This document shows positions 18,781 to 27,968 of a stretch of DNA of 64,000 nucleotides, one piece after another. The DNA is taken from contig WGCY01000037.1 in assembly GCA_015493525.1 (NCBI GenBank), positions 62,001 to 126,000 of the forward strand. The letters are read 5' to 3'. Position 1 is the stretch's first letter; every line of letters starts with the position of its first letter. Below the pieces are notes generated by a model. That model worked only from the letters and a program-made list of their open reading frames with translations. It made no database searches and was not told the DNA's origin. Origin of the DNA: Bacteroidales bacterium. GTDB taxonomy: Bacteria > Bacteroidota > Bacteroidia > Bacteroidales > F082. Made by a program: the position numbers and the translations under genes.

Positions 18781-21237
18781 ATGAAATTATCCTATAATTG
18801 GCTGAAAGATTATATTGATTTAGATGTTAATCCGCTGGAGTTGTCCGCCATATTAACCGACATTGGACTGGAGGTGGAAGGTTTTGAAGAAACGCAGTCC
18901 ATCAAAGGCGGGTTGGAAGGCATAGTCATTGGCGAAGTCCTTTCCTGTGAGAAACACGCCAACGCTGACAAGTTGAGCGTTACCACGGTAGACGTAGGCG
19001 GCAAAATGCTCCCCATTGTCTGCGGTGCCCCCAATGTGGCAAAAGGCCAGAAAGTATTGGTTGCCACGGTGGGGACCACGCTGTACGACGGCGACGAAAC
19101 TTTTAAAATTAAAAAGGCCAAAATCCGGGGCGAAGTTTCCGAAGGTATGATTTGTGCCGAGGACGAGCTGGGTTTGGGAGACTCGCACGAGGGCATCATG
19201 GTGCTTCCCCGGGAGGTGAAGCCCGGAACGGCAGCTTCCGATTATTTTAACATTCAAAAGGATTTTGTTTACGAAATAGGGCTTACGCCCAACCGGGGCG
19301 ATGCCGCTTCGCACATCGGCTCTGCCCGCGACCTTGTGGCCGGCCTGAACCGCTATTTCAATACAAGAAAATACCATCTCCGGCTGCCATCGGTAGAAAA
19401 TTTTAAGATTGACAACCACGACCTTTCCATTGATGTTGAGGTGAAAGATACCGATGCCTGTCCGCGCTATACAGGTATTACGCTAAAGGATGTCCAGGTA
19501 AAAGCATCCCCCGAATGGCTAAAAATAAAATTGGGAAGTATCGGCATTCGTCCCATCAACAATGTTGTGGACATCACCAATTTTGTACTGCATGAAACCG
19601 GACATCCATTGCACGCATTCGATGCTGCCAAAATAAAAGGGAAAAAAGTGGTGGTGCAGAAAATGCCCGACCAGACACCTTTTGTTACACTTGACAAAAT
19701 GGAGCGCAAGCTTCATGTGGATGACCTTATGATTTGCAACGAAGAAGAGGGCATGTGCATAGCCGGGGTATTTGGTGGTGCCGATTCGGGCGTTACTGAT
19801 AAAACCACTTCCGTCTTTCTCGAAAGTGCTTATTTCGATCCGCGCCACGTACGCAAAACATCCAAAAGACATGTGCTTCAGACAGATGCCAGTTTCCGGT
19901 TTGAAAGGGGGGCCGATCCCAACATTACCATTTATGCCCTGAAACGTGCTGCCCTCCTGATCAAAGAGCTGGCAGGAGGAACCATCTCCTCCGAGATAAA
20001 AGATGTTTATCCCCGGCCCGTTGAAAAATGGACCATCGATGTCTCCTATGCGCATGTTGACCGGCTGATTGGCAACGTCCTTGACAGGAATATTATCAAA
20101 GAAATCGTACAAGACCTGGAAATGGAAATTGTTGAAGAGACACCGGACGGGCTGAAACTTCTTGTCCCAACCTTTAAAGTGGATGTACTGCGCGAAGTGG
20201 ATGTGATAGAAGAGATTCTGCGGATATACGGTTACAATAACGTTAAACTGGAGAATAAAATCCACTCTTCCGTAAGCCTTCGCCAAAAACCCGATCTGGA
20301 AAAATTACAAAATGAAATCTCTGATTATCTTGTGGGACAAGGGTTTTCGGAAATCATGAACAACTCCCTCACCAAATCAGAATACATCAACAAGAGCCGG
20401 GATTTTAATGAAAAACACAACGTAAAGCTGCTTAACCCGCTGAGCAAGGACCTGGACATCCTGCGCCAGACACTGTTGTTTGGCGGATTGGAAGTCATCG
20501 CCTATAACCAAAACCGTAAACTCAACGACCTGAAACTTTTTGAATTTGGAAAAGCTTACTTCAAAAAAGAAGATTACGACAAAAGCCGGGGGGTAAAAAA
20601 CTATTTTGAAGAAAAACACCTTACTTTTTTTGCTACCGGCCGTATAAAACCTGAAAATTGGAATGCACAAAATGCCCGGGCCGATTTCTATTATGTTAAA
20701 GGGCTGGCCGACAGCCTGCTGAAAAAGCTGGGGATTGATAAAAACGAATTGGAAACGACAGAGATTTCAAACGGAAATTTCAGTTATGCATGGCAACTGT
20801 CCAAAGACAAGAAAGTCCTGGCACAGATTGGTTCTGTTCACACAGACATTTTAAAAATGACCCATGTGAAAAATGAAGTCTTTGTGGCCGATTTTAACTG
20901 GGATTTGACAACCCGGCTGGTTTCACGCCACGATGTACAATATGTTCCGGTTCCAAAATTTCCATCGGTACGGCGTGATTTGGCACTTGTCGTGGACCAG
21001 GCCGTTCGTTTTGATGACTTAAAGAAACTGGCTTTTCGCTCAGAAAAGAAGTTGTTGAAATCGGTAAATATCTTTGACATTTACGAAGGGGACAAAGTTC
21101 CGGAAGGTAAAAAATCCTACGCTCTCTCTTTTGTCTTGCAGGATGAGCATAAAACACTCACTGACAAGGTAATTGATAAGGCCATGCGCCGGTTACAGCA
21201 GACTTTTGAGAAAGAATTGAAGGCCGTACTCCGGTAA
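18781..21237 (+). CDS. pheT: Phenylalanine--tRNA ligase beta subunit
   Basis: The large subunit of the alpha2-beta2 PheRS that charges tRNA-Phe and edits Tyr-tRNA-Phe. The 818 residues begin with the typical MKLSYNWLKDYIDLD and contain the tRNA-binding OB fold (CEKHANADKLSVTTVDVGG, about residues 60-78), GMICAEDELGLGDSHEGI, the B3/B4 editing region (FNIQKDFVYEIGLTPNRGDAASHIG and NVVDITNFVLHETGHPLHAFD), the B5 segment, and a C-terminal ferredoxin-like anticodon-binding domain ending in the RLQQTFEKELKAVLR region. The pheS partner is not in this window. A sigma-54 activator follows 28 bases downstream. Confidence 0.97.
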   Translation: MKLSYNWLKDYIDLDVNPLELSAILTDIGLEVEGFEETQSIKGGLEGIVIGEVLSCEKHANADKLSVTTVDVGGKMLPIVCGAPNVAKGQKVLVATVGTTLYDGDETFKIKKAKIRGEVSEGMICAEDELGLGDSHEGIMVLPREVKPGTAASDYFNIQKDFVYEIGLTPNRGDAASHIGSARDLVAGLNRYFNTRKYHLRLPSVENFKIDNHDLSIDVEVKDTDACPRYTGITLKDVQVKASPEWLKIKLGSIGIRPINNVVDITNFVLHETGHPLHAFDAAKIKGKKVVVQKMPDQTPFVTLDKMERKLHVDDLMICNEEEGMCIAGVFGGADSGVTDKTTSVFLESAYFDPRHVRKTSKRHVLQTDASFRFERGADPNITIYALKRAALLIKELAGGTISSEIKDVYPRPVEKWTIDVSYAHVDRLIGNVLDRNIIKEIVQDLEMEIVEETPDGLKLLVPTFKVDVLREVDVIEEILRIYGYNNVKLENKIHSSVSLRQKPDLEKLQNEISDYLVGQGFSEIMNNSLTKSEYINKSRDFNEKHNVKLLNPLSKDLDILRQTLLFGGLEVIAYNQNRKLNDLKLFEFGKAYFKKEDYDKSRGVKNYFEEKHLTFFATGRIKPENWNAQNARADFYYVKGLADSLLKKLGIDKNELETTEISNGNFSYAWQLSKDKKVLAQIGSVHTDILKMTHVKNEVFVADFNWDLTTRLVSRHDVQYVPVPKFPSVRRDLALVVDQAVRFDDLKKLAFRSEKKLLKSVNIFDIYEGDKVPEGKKSYALSFVLQDEHKTLTDKVIDKAMRRLQQTFEKELKAVLR

Positions 21238-21265
21238 TTTATAATTTTTTATTAATAACAAGGTT

Positions 21266-22501
21266 ATGGATGTTCAAAGTGTAAAACAACGATTCGGGAT
21301 TATCGGGAACTCCCCCCTGCTCCATCGGGCCATAGACATTGCCATGCAGGTGGCTTCCACTGACCTCACAGTACTGATAACCGGTGAAAGCGGTACCGGA
21401 AAAGAGGTTTTTCCGCAAATCATTCATCACCTTAGTCCGCGAAAACACGGAAATTATATAGCTGTAAACTGCGGGGCTATTCCGGAAGGCACCATCGATT
21501 CGGAACTTTTCGGGCACGAGAAAGGTTCTTTTACCGGCGCGCACGAAGCCCGCAAAGGCTATTTTGAAGTAGCCAACGGCGGAACAATTTTTCTTGACGA
21601 GGTGGCTGAGCTTCCGTTGTCCACACAAGTACGGCTTTTACGGGTACTCGAAGTAGGCGAATTCATGAAGGTCGGTTCGTCCAAAGTCATCAAAACCAAT
21701 GTGCGCGTGGTGGTTGCCACCAACGTCAACATTCCCGAAGCCATTGAAAAAGGAAAATTCCGTCAGGACCTCTATTACCGCCTGAATACCGTACCGATTT
21801 ATATCCCTCCGCTGCGTGAGCGAAAAGATGATATTCACTTGTTGTTCAGGAAGTTTGCTGCTGATTTTGCCGAGAAATACCGAATGCCCCCTTTGCGCCT
21901 CACGGAAGATGCCATTCAGGTGTTGCAAAACTATTACTGGCCGGGGAATGTGCGCCAGCTGAAGAATATTACGGAACAAATCTCCATTATCGAAAAAGAA
22001 AAAATGGTACAGGCCGAAACACTCAGGACTTATCTTCCGGATACCTCACGCCCGGGCCTGCCGGTGCTGTACCATCAGGATGACGAAAAACAAATATCCG
22101 AAAGGGACCTGCTTTACAAAGTGCTTTTCGACATGAAAAAAGACATCACCGAGTTGAAAAAAATTGTTGTTGACATCCTGGAAAAGAACCCGGATGATGT
22201 GTCCATGGAAAAGACAAAAGCCCTGCTGGTAAAACACATTTCGGACGAAAGTCAGGGCCTTATACGCCCCGAAGGGGATGAAGTAAAAATTGTCCCCAGC
22301 AACGAACCTTCTTCTCCGGAAGATGAAGATTTCCATCCCTCCGAAATTATCGAAGAGTCGCTTTCCCTGCAGGACAAGGAAAAGGAGATGATACGCAAAG
22401 CCCTCGAAAAGCACAACGGCAAACGCAAAGATGCCGCCAGTGAACTGGGTATCTCGGAAAGGACCCTATACCGGAAAATTAAAGAATATCAAATCCGGTA
22501 A
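21266..22501 (+). CDS. Sigma-54-dependent transcriptional activator
   Basis: A 411-residue bacterial enhancer-binding protein with no receiver or GAF domain. The AAA+ core occupies about residues 10-255: Walker A GESGTGKE, the sigma-54-contacting GSFTGA loop (GHEKGSFTGAHE), Walker B GTIFLDEVAELP, and arginine-finger and sensor segments FRQDLYYRLNTVPI and WPGNVRQLKN. A linker with an acidic stretch leads to a C-terminal Fis-type helix-turn-helix (RKDAASELGISERTLYRKI). The missing sensory domain suggests control by level or by a partner. It may be cotranscribed with pheT. Confidence 0.94.
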   Translation: MDVQSVKQRFGIIGNSPLLHRAIDIAMQVASTDLTVLITGESGTGKEVFPQIIHHLSPRKHGNYIAVNCGAIPEGTIDSELFGHEKGSFTGAHEARKGYFEVANGGTIFLDEVAELPLSTQVRLLRVLEVGEFMKVGSSKVIKTNVRVVVATNVNIPEAIEKGKFRQDLYYRLNTVPIYIPPLRERKDDIHLLFRKFAADFAEKYRMPPLRLTEDAIQVLQNYYWPGNVRQLKNITEQISIIEKEKMVQAETLRTYLPDTSRPGLPVLYHQDDEKQISERDLLYKVLFDMKKDITELKKIVVDILEKNPDDVSMEKTKALLVKHISDESQGLIRPEGDEVKIVPSNEPSSPEDEDFHPSEIIEESLSLQDKEKEMIRKALEKHNGKRKDAASELGISERTLYRKIKEYQIR

Positions 22502-22557
22502 CCCGATTTAAGAAAGTGAGAAACTTTTTATTCAGGTACGTCTTTAGAAACTTACCC

Positions 22558-23583
22558 TTACTTTTTATAAAAAAGTTTTCCCGTAAGGATAAAAGAAGAA
22601 AAGGCGAAAACCCCGAATACCAGACTACTCACGGCCATTTGCATTCCACCCGACAGGATATGCCCGCTGGTACACCCTCCCGCCATGCGGGCACCAAAAA
22701 GCAGGATAAATCCACCGATGAAAGCCCAAACCAGCCGTTTTGAAACCGAAGGGCCTTTGGTTTCGGCCCATCGTGAATAAACAGCCTTTATTTTAAAATC
22801 TTTCCGCAACAAGGCAAAAACCAATCCCGCCACCAGTGCACCAAACAGAAAAATTAATTCCCAATGGCCGGGGACCGATATCTTTGAAAAATAGGTATTA
22901 TCTGTCAATCCGGATACTTTGTCAGCCACATAGGGATAGGAAGTAGAAGCACCAATGGGCCTGTTGGAAACAGCTTTTAAAAATATGATGCTGTTCAACA
23001 CGGCAAGTCCTACGCCACTGACTATCCAGCGATAATTTAAAGCAGGGTTCAGGCCTTTGCGTTTCTCTATTCTGTGCAGGAAAAAAGCAAACAGGATAAA
23101 AGCGGCTGCCACAACTGTCAGCAACAAAAAGAAAATTACCGGATGGCTTCCCGTAAGGCTGAAAAGGGAAATTTTTCCAAGGTTGGAGCCCAGCACAGGC
23201 TGAATAAGTGGTTTGGCGATTGTAAAAGTCAGTCCGCCCAATAGCCCGCCGGCAATGCCAGACAAAGCATCTAACGAACCTTCACCGAGAGAAACAGCCA
23301 TCGTTCCGGGACAATAGCCCAAAATAGCCATGCCGACACCAAAAAGGAGGCCGCCCAGCAAAATTCCGCCCAAAATAAAAGGCTTCACATGATAAGAAGC
23401 CAGCCCGAAGGCTATTTCCGTATTCAAAATCAATGCACCAAGACCGATGACAAGGAGAATAACTTTGGCAACGGTAAGATCTTCCAAAACAGCATTGCCA
23501 CTGATAACGTCAAATCTGTTTAACCTCGAATACACAAGAAGTCCGCCAAACAAGAAACCGAGAAAAAGAGTAAGCCAATCCAT
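22558..23583 (-). CDS. YeeE/YedE family sulfur-compound transporter
   Basis: A 341-residue polytopic membrane protein of the YeeE/YedE (DUF395) family, whose characterised member TsuA imports thiosulfate. About nine to ten hydrophobic segments are visible. The functional Cys-containing motifs are present twice: GMAILGYCPGTMAVSLGEGS near residue 85 and GARMAGGCTSGHILSGGMQ near residue 305. A LysR-type regulator lies upstream on the same strand, which fits sulfur-responsive control. With the SQR elsewhere in the window it supports exposure to reduced sulfur. Thiosulfate is inferred from the family only. Confidence 0.9.
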   Translation of the reverse strand: MDWLTLFLGFLFGGLLVYSRLNRFDVISGNAVLEDLTVAKVILLVIGLGALILNTEIAFGLASYHVKPFILGGILLGGLLFGVGMAILGYCPGTMAVSLGEGSLDALSGIAGGLLGGLTFTIAKPLIQPVLGSNLGKISLFSLTGSHPVIFFLLLTVVAAAFILFAFFLHRIEKRKGLNPALNYRWIVSGVGLAVLNSIIFLKAVSNRPIGASTSYPYVADKVSGLTDNTYFSKISVPGHWELIFLFGALVAGLVFALLRKDFKIKAVYSRWAETKGPSVSKRLVWAFIGGFILLFGARMAGGCTSGHILSGGMQMAVSSLVFGVFAFSSFILTGKLFYKK

Positions 23584-23759
23584 AGATAAGTATGATTAAA
23601 ATGAATAATAACATTACAGAAAAGTTGTCCCTCATCATTCACAATAAAATGATTAACAATTCATTCAGGTGCAATAATAAAACTTATTATGCAATTGATA
23701 TCAGGAAAAAAGATTATTAAGGATAACCACAAGTTATGGTTAGCTGGAACAACACCGGA

Positions 23760-24665
23760 CTATTTATGATTTTTCATGGGGAAATTATGGATGACAAACT
23801 GCATAAACATTTCGGCCAAAGGTTCTTCGTTTCCGTGAGGTGATATGAAGCGGAAAAAACGGCTTATGGAAGAACCCGGAAGTTCTATAACCGTCAATTC
23901 ACCCCGATGAAGCTCCTGCAACACACTATTTATGGAAAGAAAAGCAAAACAGTCCGTTTTTTTCAGATAATTTTTGATTCCCTCGGTACTCCCAAGCTGC
24001 ATCTCCACATTTAAATCGCCAATGGAAAGATGTTGTGTTTTTAGATAATGTTGGATGACCTGCAAGGTGCCCGAGCCAAATTCGCGAATGGCCAGCGGTA
24101 TCTTCTGCAGGGCCTCTTTATCAATTTCCCCATCCGGGAACAGCGATGGATTTTTTCTCGTTACAAGCACCACTTCATCCTCCATAAAAGGCGTGTATTT
24201 AAATTCCGTCTTTTTTGCATAGCCTTCAATAATGCCCAGCTCAATTTCCTTTTGCATCAAGGCCGACTCAATCTGCCACGTGTTGCCATTGATAAGGTTT
24301 ACCTGGACATCCGGGTACTGCTCATGAAACCCGGCAAGTACACCGGGAAGGACATACTGGGCAATTGTTGTGCTGGCACCAAGATGCAGGGTACCACTAT
24401 TTTTCCGGGCAGGTTTGTCCATCTCAAACTGTAATTTCCGGTACAGTGCAAAGATTTCTTCTGCATAGCCAAAAAGCACCTGCCCTTCCGGCGTCAGGCT
24501 GATTTTGCTTCCCTGCCGGACAAATAGCTTCACCTTGAAATAATTTTCCAGGGCACGGATGTGTTTGCTCACAGCAGGCTGAGAGATAAAAAGCTCTTCT
24601 GCAGCCCGCGAAAAACTCAACTGCTTAGCCGCAGTGTAAAAAACTTTCAGGCGAAAATCAAACAT
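23760..24665 (-). CDS. LysR family transcriptional regulator
   Basis: A 301-residue LTTR. The N-terminal winged helix reads FDFRLKVFYTAAKQLSFSRA then ISQPAVSKHIRALENYF, and the C-terminal two-lobed effector domain starts near residue 90 (GTLHLGASTTIAQYVLPGVL). The ATG at 24665 was chosen because MFDFRLKVF is the usual beginning; the upstream in-frame extension starts at TTG. The transporter gene 177 bases downstream is the likely regulon member; the effector is unknown, with a sulfur metabolite a reasonable guess. Confidence 0.92.
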   Translation of the reverse strand: MFDFRLKVFYTAAKQLSFSRAAEELFISQPAVSKHIRALENYFKVKLFVRQGSKISLTPEGQVLFGYAEEIFALYRKLQFEMDKPARKNSGTLHLGASTTIAQYVLPGVLAGFHEQYPDVQVNLINGNTWQIESALMQKEIELGIIEGYAKKTEFKYTPFMEDEVVLVTRKNPSLFPDGEIDKEALQKIPLAIREFGSGTLQVIQHYLKTQHLSIGDLNVEMQLGSTEGIKNYLKKTDCFAFLSINSVLQELHRGELTVIELPGSSISRFFRFISPHGNEEPLAEMFMQFVIHNFPMKNHK

Positions 24666-24716
24666 ATAAACTGTTTTCTGCAAAAGTGCAGATAATTTCA
24701 ATTCAGGCCACCGGCA

Positions 24717-25943
24717 TCAAAAGACAAACTTTCCGGTTTTAAAATAATGGTTATCCCCTGTGAGGCGATAAAGGAAAATCCCATGGGTAAAAACAGGAAT
24801 ACGACAGGCCTGTTGTGGTTTCAGGTTATCAAAGGCTGCCACTTTTCTTCCCTGAAGATCAAAAACAGAGAGCCGGAAGTTTCCGGAAACAGGGAGAGAA
24901 GACATTTTTAAAAAGCAGGCATTGCCTTGTTTAAAAAAGGAGACCGCTATTTTATCTTTTTTTTTAGAAGGAACAGCCGTCAGCGGACCGGCCAGCCAAA
25001 TAGTGCCATTTATCATCAGCTTTTCATGGTTTCCGTTGGCATCTTTTATCCAGCCATCATAGAGGTGGTCGTTACGGTCGCCCGTCCCATCATCAGCCGG
25101 TGAGCTATCGCCCATGGCTACCACCCTGCCTTTGCCAAAAGAAGCAGAGGCAAACATAACATCACGGTTACCAAAAGAAGATCCGCTACGGTATATCAGC
25201 CCCTCCACCGAATTGTTATCGGATGGATGCAGGCTCATGGAAGTACCGGCAAAAAACCACAAAGCCGTTACTTTCCCCATGGGGCCATCCAAAACGGGGT
25301 TACCGGGCAGGTTCCTGACATTATTTGTTTTATCATCAAATTTTAACAAGTCGAAAGATATTCCGAAAGGGTCCGCCTGCATAGAGTTATTCTCCATCAA
25401 ATCGTTCCACACCGAGGGCGAGTCAATCCCATCACCGTTACGGTCGGAGCGGTCATGGTCAGAAATCATAAACAAACCACCGCCATGATAGACAAATTGC
25501 AGGATAGCTGTCTTCTCCGCATTGGTAAACCGGATATTGGGTTCATCCACCACAAACACGGCATAATTTGATAAGTCCTGCGGATTGCTGCTCCTGCCAT
25601 AAGTTATTTCTCCGTTGTAGGGAAGTGTTTCCACCTCAAAACCTTTTTTTACCAAATCGATGCCCCACGATGAGAGTGCCCCCGTCCAGTAAGTCTCTTT
25701 TGTGGAAGCCGTTATATTTTTCTGGGAAGGGGTAGGAAAACGTTGGGCATTGGATTCTCTCCCTGACCCCGCCACAGGGTTGCCGTGTTTATAGCTCAGG
25801 TTAAACTGGTCGGCATCAATTACCCAATCAGCATTATTGGCCGTTTCGGCTTTGGTGGCATCAAACAGAACTTTCTGCTGGGCCATCAGCCCTCCCAGCA
25901 TCAGAAAGGAAAAAAGGAACGTAAAAAGAAGCTTAGCACGCAT
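24717..25943 (-). CDS. Secreted protein with type A T9SS sorting domain and GATase-like fold
   Basis: A 408-residue exported protein starting at the ATG before a clear signal peptide (MRAKLLFTFLFSFLMLGGLM, ending AQQ). The central part (about residues 75-305) resembles the class-I glutamine amidotransferase-like or DUF4350-type fold: YAVFVVDEPNIRFTNAEK, FVYHGGGLFMISDHDRSD, and GKGRVVAMGDSSPADD. The C-terminal 80 residues form a Por-type sorting domain (FRLSVFDLQGRKVA and IFLYRLTGDNHYFKTGKFVF). It is probably a type IX cargo on the cell surface or released. No catalytic Cys is evident, so a sugar- or peptide-binding role is as likely as hydrolysis. Confidence 0.75.
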   Translation of the reverse strand: MRAKLLFTFLFSFLMLGGLMAQQKVLFDATKAETANNADWVIDADQFNLSYKHGNPVAGSGRESNAQRFPTPSQKNITASTKETYWTGALSSWGIDLVKKGFEVETLPYNGEITYGRSSNPQDLSNYAVFVVDEPNIRFTNAEKTAILQFVYHGGGLFMISDHDRSDRNGDGIDSPSVWNDLMENNSMQADPFGISFDLLKFDDKTNNVRNLPGNPVLDGPMGKVTALWFFAGTSMSLHPSDNNSVEGLIYRSGSSFGNRDVMFASASFGKGRVVAMGDSSPADDGTGDRNDHLYDGWIKDANGNHEKLMINGTIWLAGPLTAVPSKKKDKIAVSFFKQGNACFLKMSSLPVSGNFRLSVFDLQGRKVAAFDNLKPQQACRIPVFTHGIFLYRLTGDNHYFKTGKFVF

Positions 25944-26033
25944 ATTGTAAATTTTAAAAGTGGGCAAAGATAAAGAATTACCTTTCTCCCAGAGAAATTT
26001 TAACAGCCGATTTATAATAATTAAAAAAAATTG

Positions 26034-26041
26034 TACATTTG
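26034..26041 (+). promoter_or_regulatory. -7 promoter element for tRNA-Gln and probably rimP-nusA-infB
   Basis: TACATTTG matches TAnnTTTG and ends 9 bases before the mature tRNA 5' end, the normal distance for a tRNA promoter. Confidence 0.7.
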
Positions 26042-26050
26042 CACCCCGAT

Positions 26051-26121
26051 TGTCCGATGGTGTAATGGCAGCACTGCAGATTTTGGTTCTGCCGGTTCAG
26101 GTTCGAGTCCTGGTCGGACAA
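26051..26121 (+). tRNA. tRNA-Gln (anticodon TTG)
   Basis: The 71-base gene folds as a cloverleaf. The acceptor arms TGTCCGA and TCGGACA pair perfectly. The anticodon stem GCAGA/TCTGC encloses the loop TTTTGGT with anticodon TTG. The T arm carries GGTTCGAGTCC. CCA is not encoded. The first translation gene, rimP, follows within 60 bases, so the tRNA may be cut from the 5' end of a longer transcript. Confidence 0.95.
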
Positions 26122-26177
26122 CAAAAGGTTAAACGAGAATGATTTGGAGGGGACGGATGTCCCCTCTTTTATTGGAA

Positions 26178-26639
26178 ATGATTAGTGAAACACAAATAAA
26201 AAAATGGGCTGAAGAACAGCTTGAAGGCACCGACCGGTTTTTGGTTTATGTGAAAACAGGTATGGACAACGTCATCAATGTTGTTATTGATAGCGATACC
26301 GGCGTTACCATTAGCGACTGTATTGATTTGAGCCGGTATATTGAGCACCAGCTTGACCGCGACAAGGAAGATTTTGAGTTGAAAGTTCTCTCTTCGGGAC
26401 TGGAACATCCTTTTTCGCTGTTGCGCCAGTATAAAAAATATATCGGCAAACGTATTCAGCTAAAGCTGGAGAATGGTAACGAAAAAAAAGGTATTTTGCA
26501 GGAAGCAAATAACGAATACATTGTTTTACAGGAAGAAACGGAAAAAAAATACAAGAAAAAAATGAAGAGAATAACCGGCGAAAGCATACGGATCTCAATG
26601 GAAGAGATTAAGCAGGCCAAAGCGGTTGTTGAATTTTAA
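26178..26639 (+). CDS. rimP: Ribosome maturation factor RimP
   Basis: RimP assists 30S ribosomal subunit assembly in the cytoplasm. The chosen ATG gives a 153-residue protein starting MISETQIKKWAEEQLEGTD, the usual Bacteroidota length. The alternative ATG at 26139 would add 13 residues unlike the family. The N-terminal domain holds VVIDSDTGVTISDCIDLSRYIE and LKVLSSGLEHPFSLLRQYKKYIG; the C-terminal SH3-like domain starts at about residue 80. It is followed by nusA after 19 bases and infB, the conserved rimP-nusA-infB order. Confidence 0.93.
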   Translation: MISETQIKKWAEEQLEGTDRFLVYVKTGMDNVINVVIDSDTGVTISDCIDLSRYIEHQLDRDKEDFELKVLSSGLEHPFSLLRQYKKYIGKRIQLKLENGNEKKGILQEANNEYIVLQEETEKKYKKKMKRITGESIRISMEEIKQAKAVVEF

Positions 26640-26658
26640 TTGACAAAAACTGAAAGAA

Positions 26659-27894
26659 ATGGATAACATAAACTTGGTCGAGAATTTCTCAGAATTTAAG
26701 GAATTTAAAAACATCGACAGGGAAACCATGATGCGTATTATTGAAGATGTGTTTCACAGCATGTTGGAAAAGAAATACGGTGAAGAGAGCAATTTTGATG
26801 TCATCGTAAACATCGACCGTGGCGATCTGGAGATATGGCACAACCGTGAAATTGTTGAGGATGGAGAAGTGGAAAACCCGTCCACGCAAATATCATTTTC
26901 GGATGCCATAAAAATTGAACCTGACTTTGAAGTTGGTGAAGAAGTTTCCGAACAGATTTTCCTGTCTGATTTCGGCCGCAGGGAAATCCTCAACGTCAGG
27001 CAAGCCCTTGTATCCCGTGTTTTGGATTACGAAAAAGACAACATCTACAAAAAATACAAAGAGAAAGTCGGCGAAGTGCTTACCGCAGAAGTATATCAGG
27101 TATGGAAAAAAGAAATCCTCCTGCTGGACGATGAAAATATTGAGCTGATCCTGCCCAAATCCGAGCAAATCCCTTCCGACTATTTCAAAAAAGGAGACAA
27201 TATACGGGCAGTGGTTTCCAAAGTAGACATGCGCAACAGCAATCCTGTGATTATCCTGTCAAGAACTTCCCCCGTCTTTCTCGAAAGGCTATTTGAGTCA
27301 GAAGTGCCGGAAATATTTGACGGGCTGATTACCATTAAAAAGATTGTCCGTGTTCCCGGCGAACGGGCAAAAGTTGCCGTGGAATCGTACGACGACCGGA
27401 TTGATCCCGTGGGGGCCTGCGTGGGCATGAAAGGTTCACGTATCCATGGTATTGTCCGCGAATTGCGTAACGAAAACATTGATGTTATAAACTACACGGC
27501 CAACGAAAGCCTTTTTATCCAACGTTCACTTTCGCCGGCAAAAATAACCTCTATCCACCTTGACGAAGAAAATCACCGTGCGGATGTGTATATGAAACCC
27601 GATCAGGTTTCGCTTGCCATCGGCAAAGGAGGATTTAACATCAGGCTTGCCGGACAACTTACCGGATACGAGATTGATGTCTATCGCGATACAGATACCG
27701 ACACCGAGGATGTAAAACTTCAGGAATTTTCCGATGAGATTGACCAGTGGATTATAGACGAGTTAAAAAATATCGGCTGCGATACGGCAAAAAGCGTTCT
27801 TGAACTGGATGTTCAGGAACTGGTCAACCGGACAGACCTGGAAGAAGAAACTATTCGGGAAGTTATTCGTATCCTTACAGCAGAATTCGAGTAA
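26659..27894 (+). CDS. nusA: Transcription termination/antitermination protein NusA
   Basis: NusA binds RNA polymerase and nascent RNA to modulate pausing and antitermination. The 411-residue product has the Bacteroidota layout: N-terminal polymerase-binding domain (residues 1-130), S1 domain (about 135-200, GEVLTAEVYQVWKKEILLL), KH1 with VGACVGMKGSRIHGIVREL and KH2 with VSLAIGKGGFNIRLAGQLTG, then a short helical tail with an Asp/Glu-rich stretch. It is the middle gene of the rimP-nusA-infB operon with a 74-base gap to infB. Confidence 0.97.
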   Translation: MDNINLVENFSEFKEFKNIDRETMMRIIEDVFHSMLEKKYGEESNFDVIVNIDRGDLEIWHNREIVEDGEVENPSTQISFSDAIKIEPDFEVGEEVSEQIFLSDFGRREILNVRQALVSRVLDYEKDNIYKKYKEKVGEVLTAEVYQVWKKEILLLDDENIELILPKSEQIPSDYFKKGDNIRAVVSKVDMRNSNPVIILSRTSPVFLERLFESEVPEIFDGLITIKKIVRVPGERAKVAVESYDDRIDPVGACVGMKGSRIHGIVRELRNENIDVINYTANESLFIQRSLSPAKITSIHLDEENHRADVYMKPDQVSLAIGKGGFNIRLAGQLTGYEIDVYRDTDTDTEDVKLQEFSDEIDQWIIDELKNIGCDTAKSVLELDVQELVNRTDLEEETIREVIRILTAEFE

Positions 27895-27968
27895 TTCAAA
27901 AGAACAAATAACAGACAACGGCAACAATAATATTTCAGGATTTAAATAAAGACAAAAGAAAAAACCAT

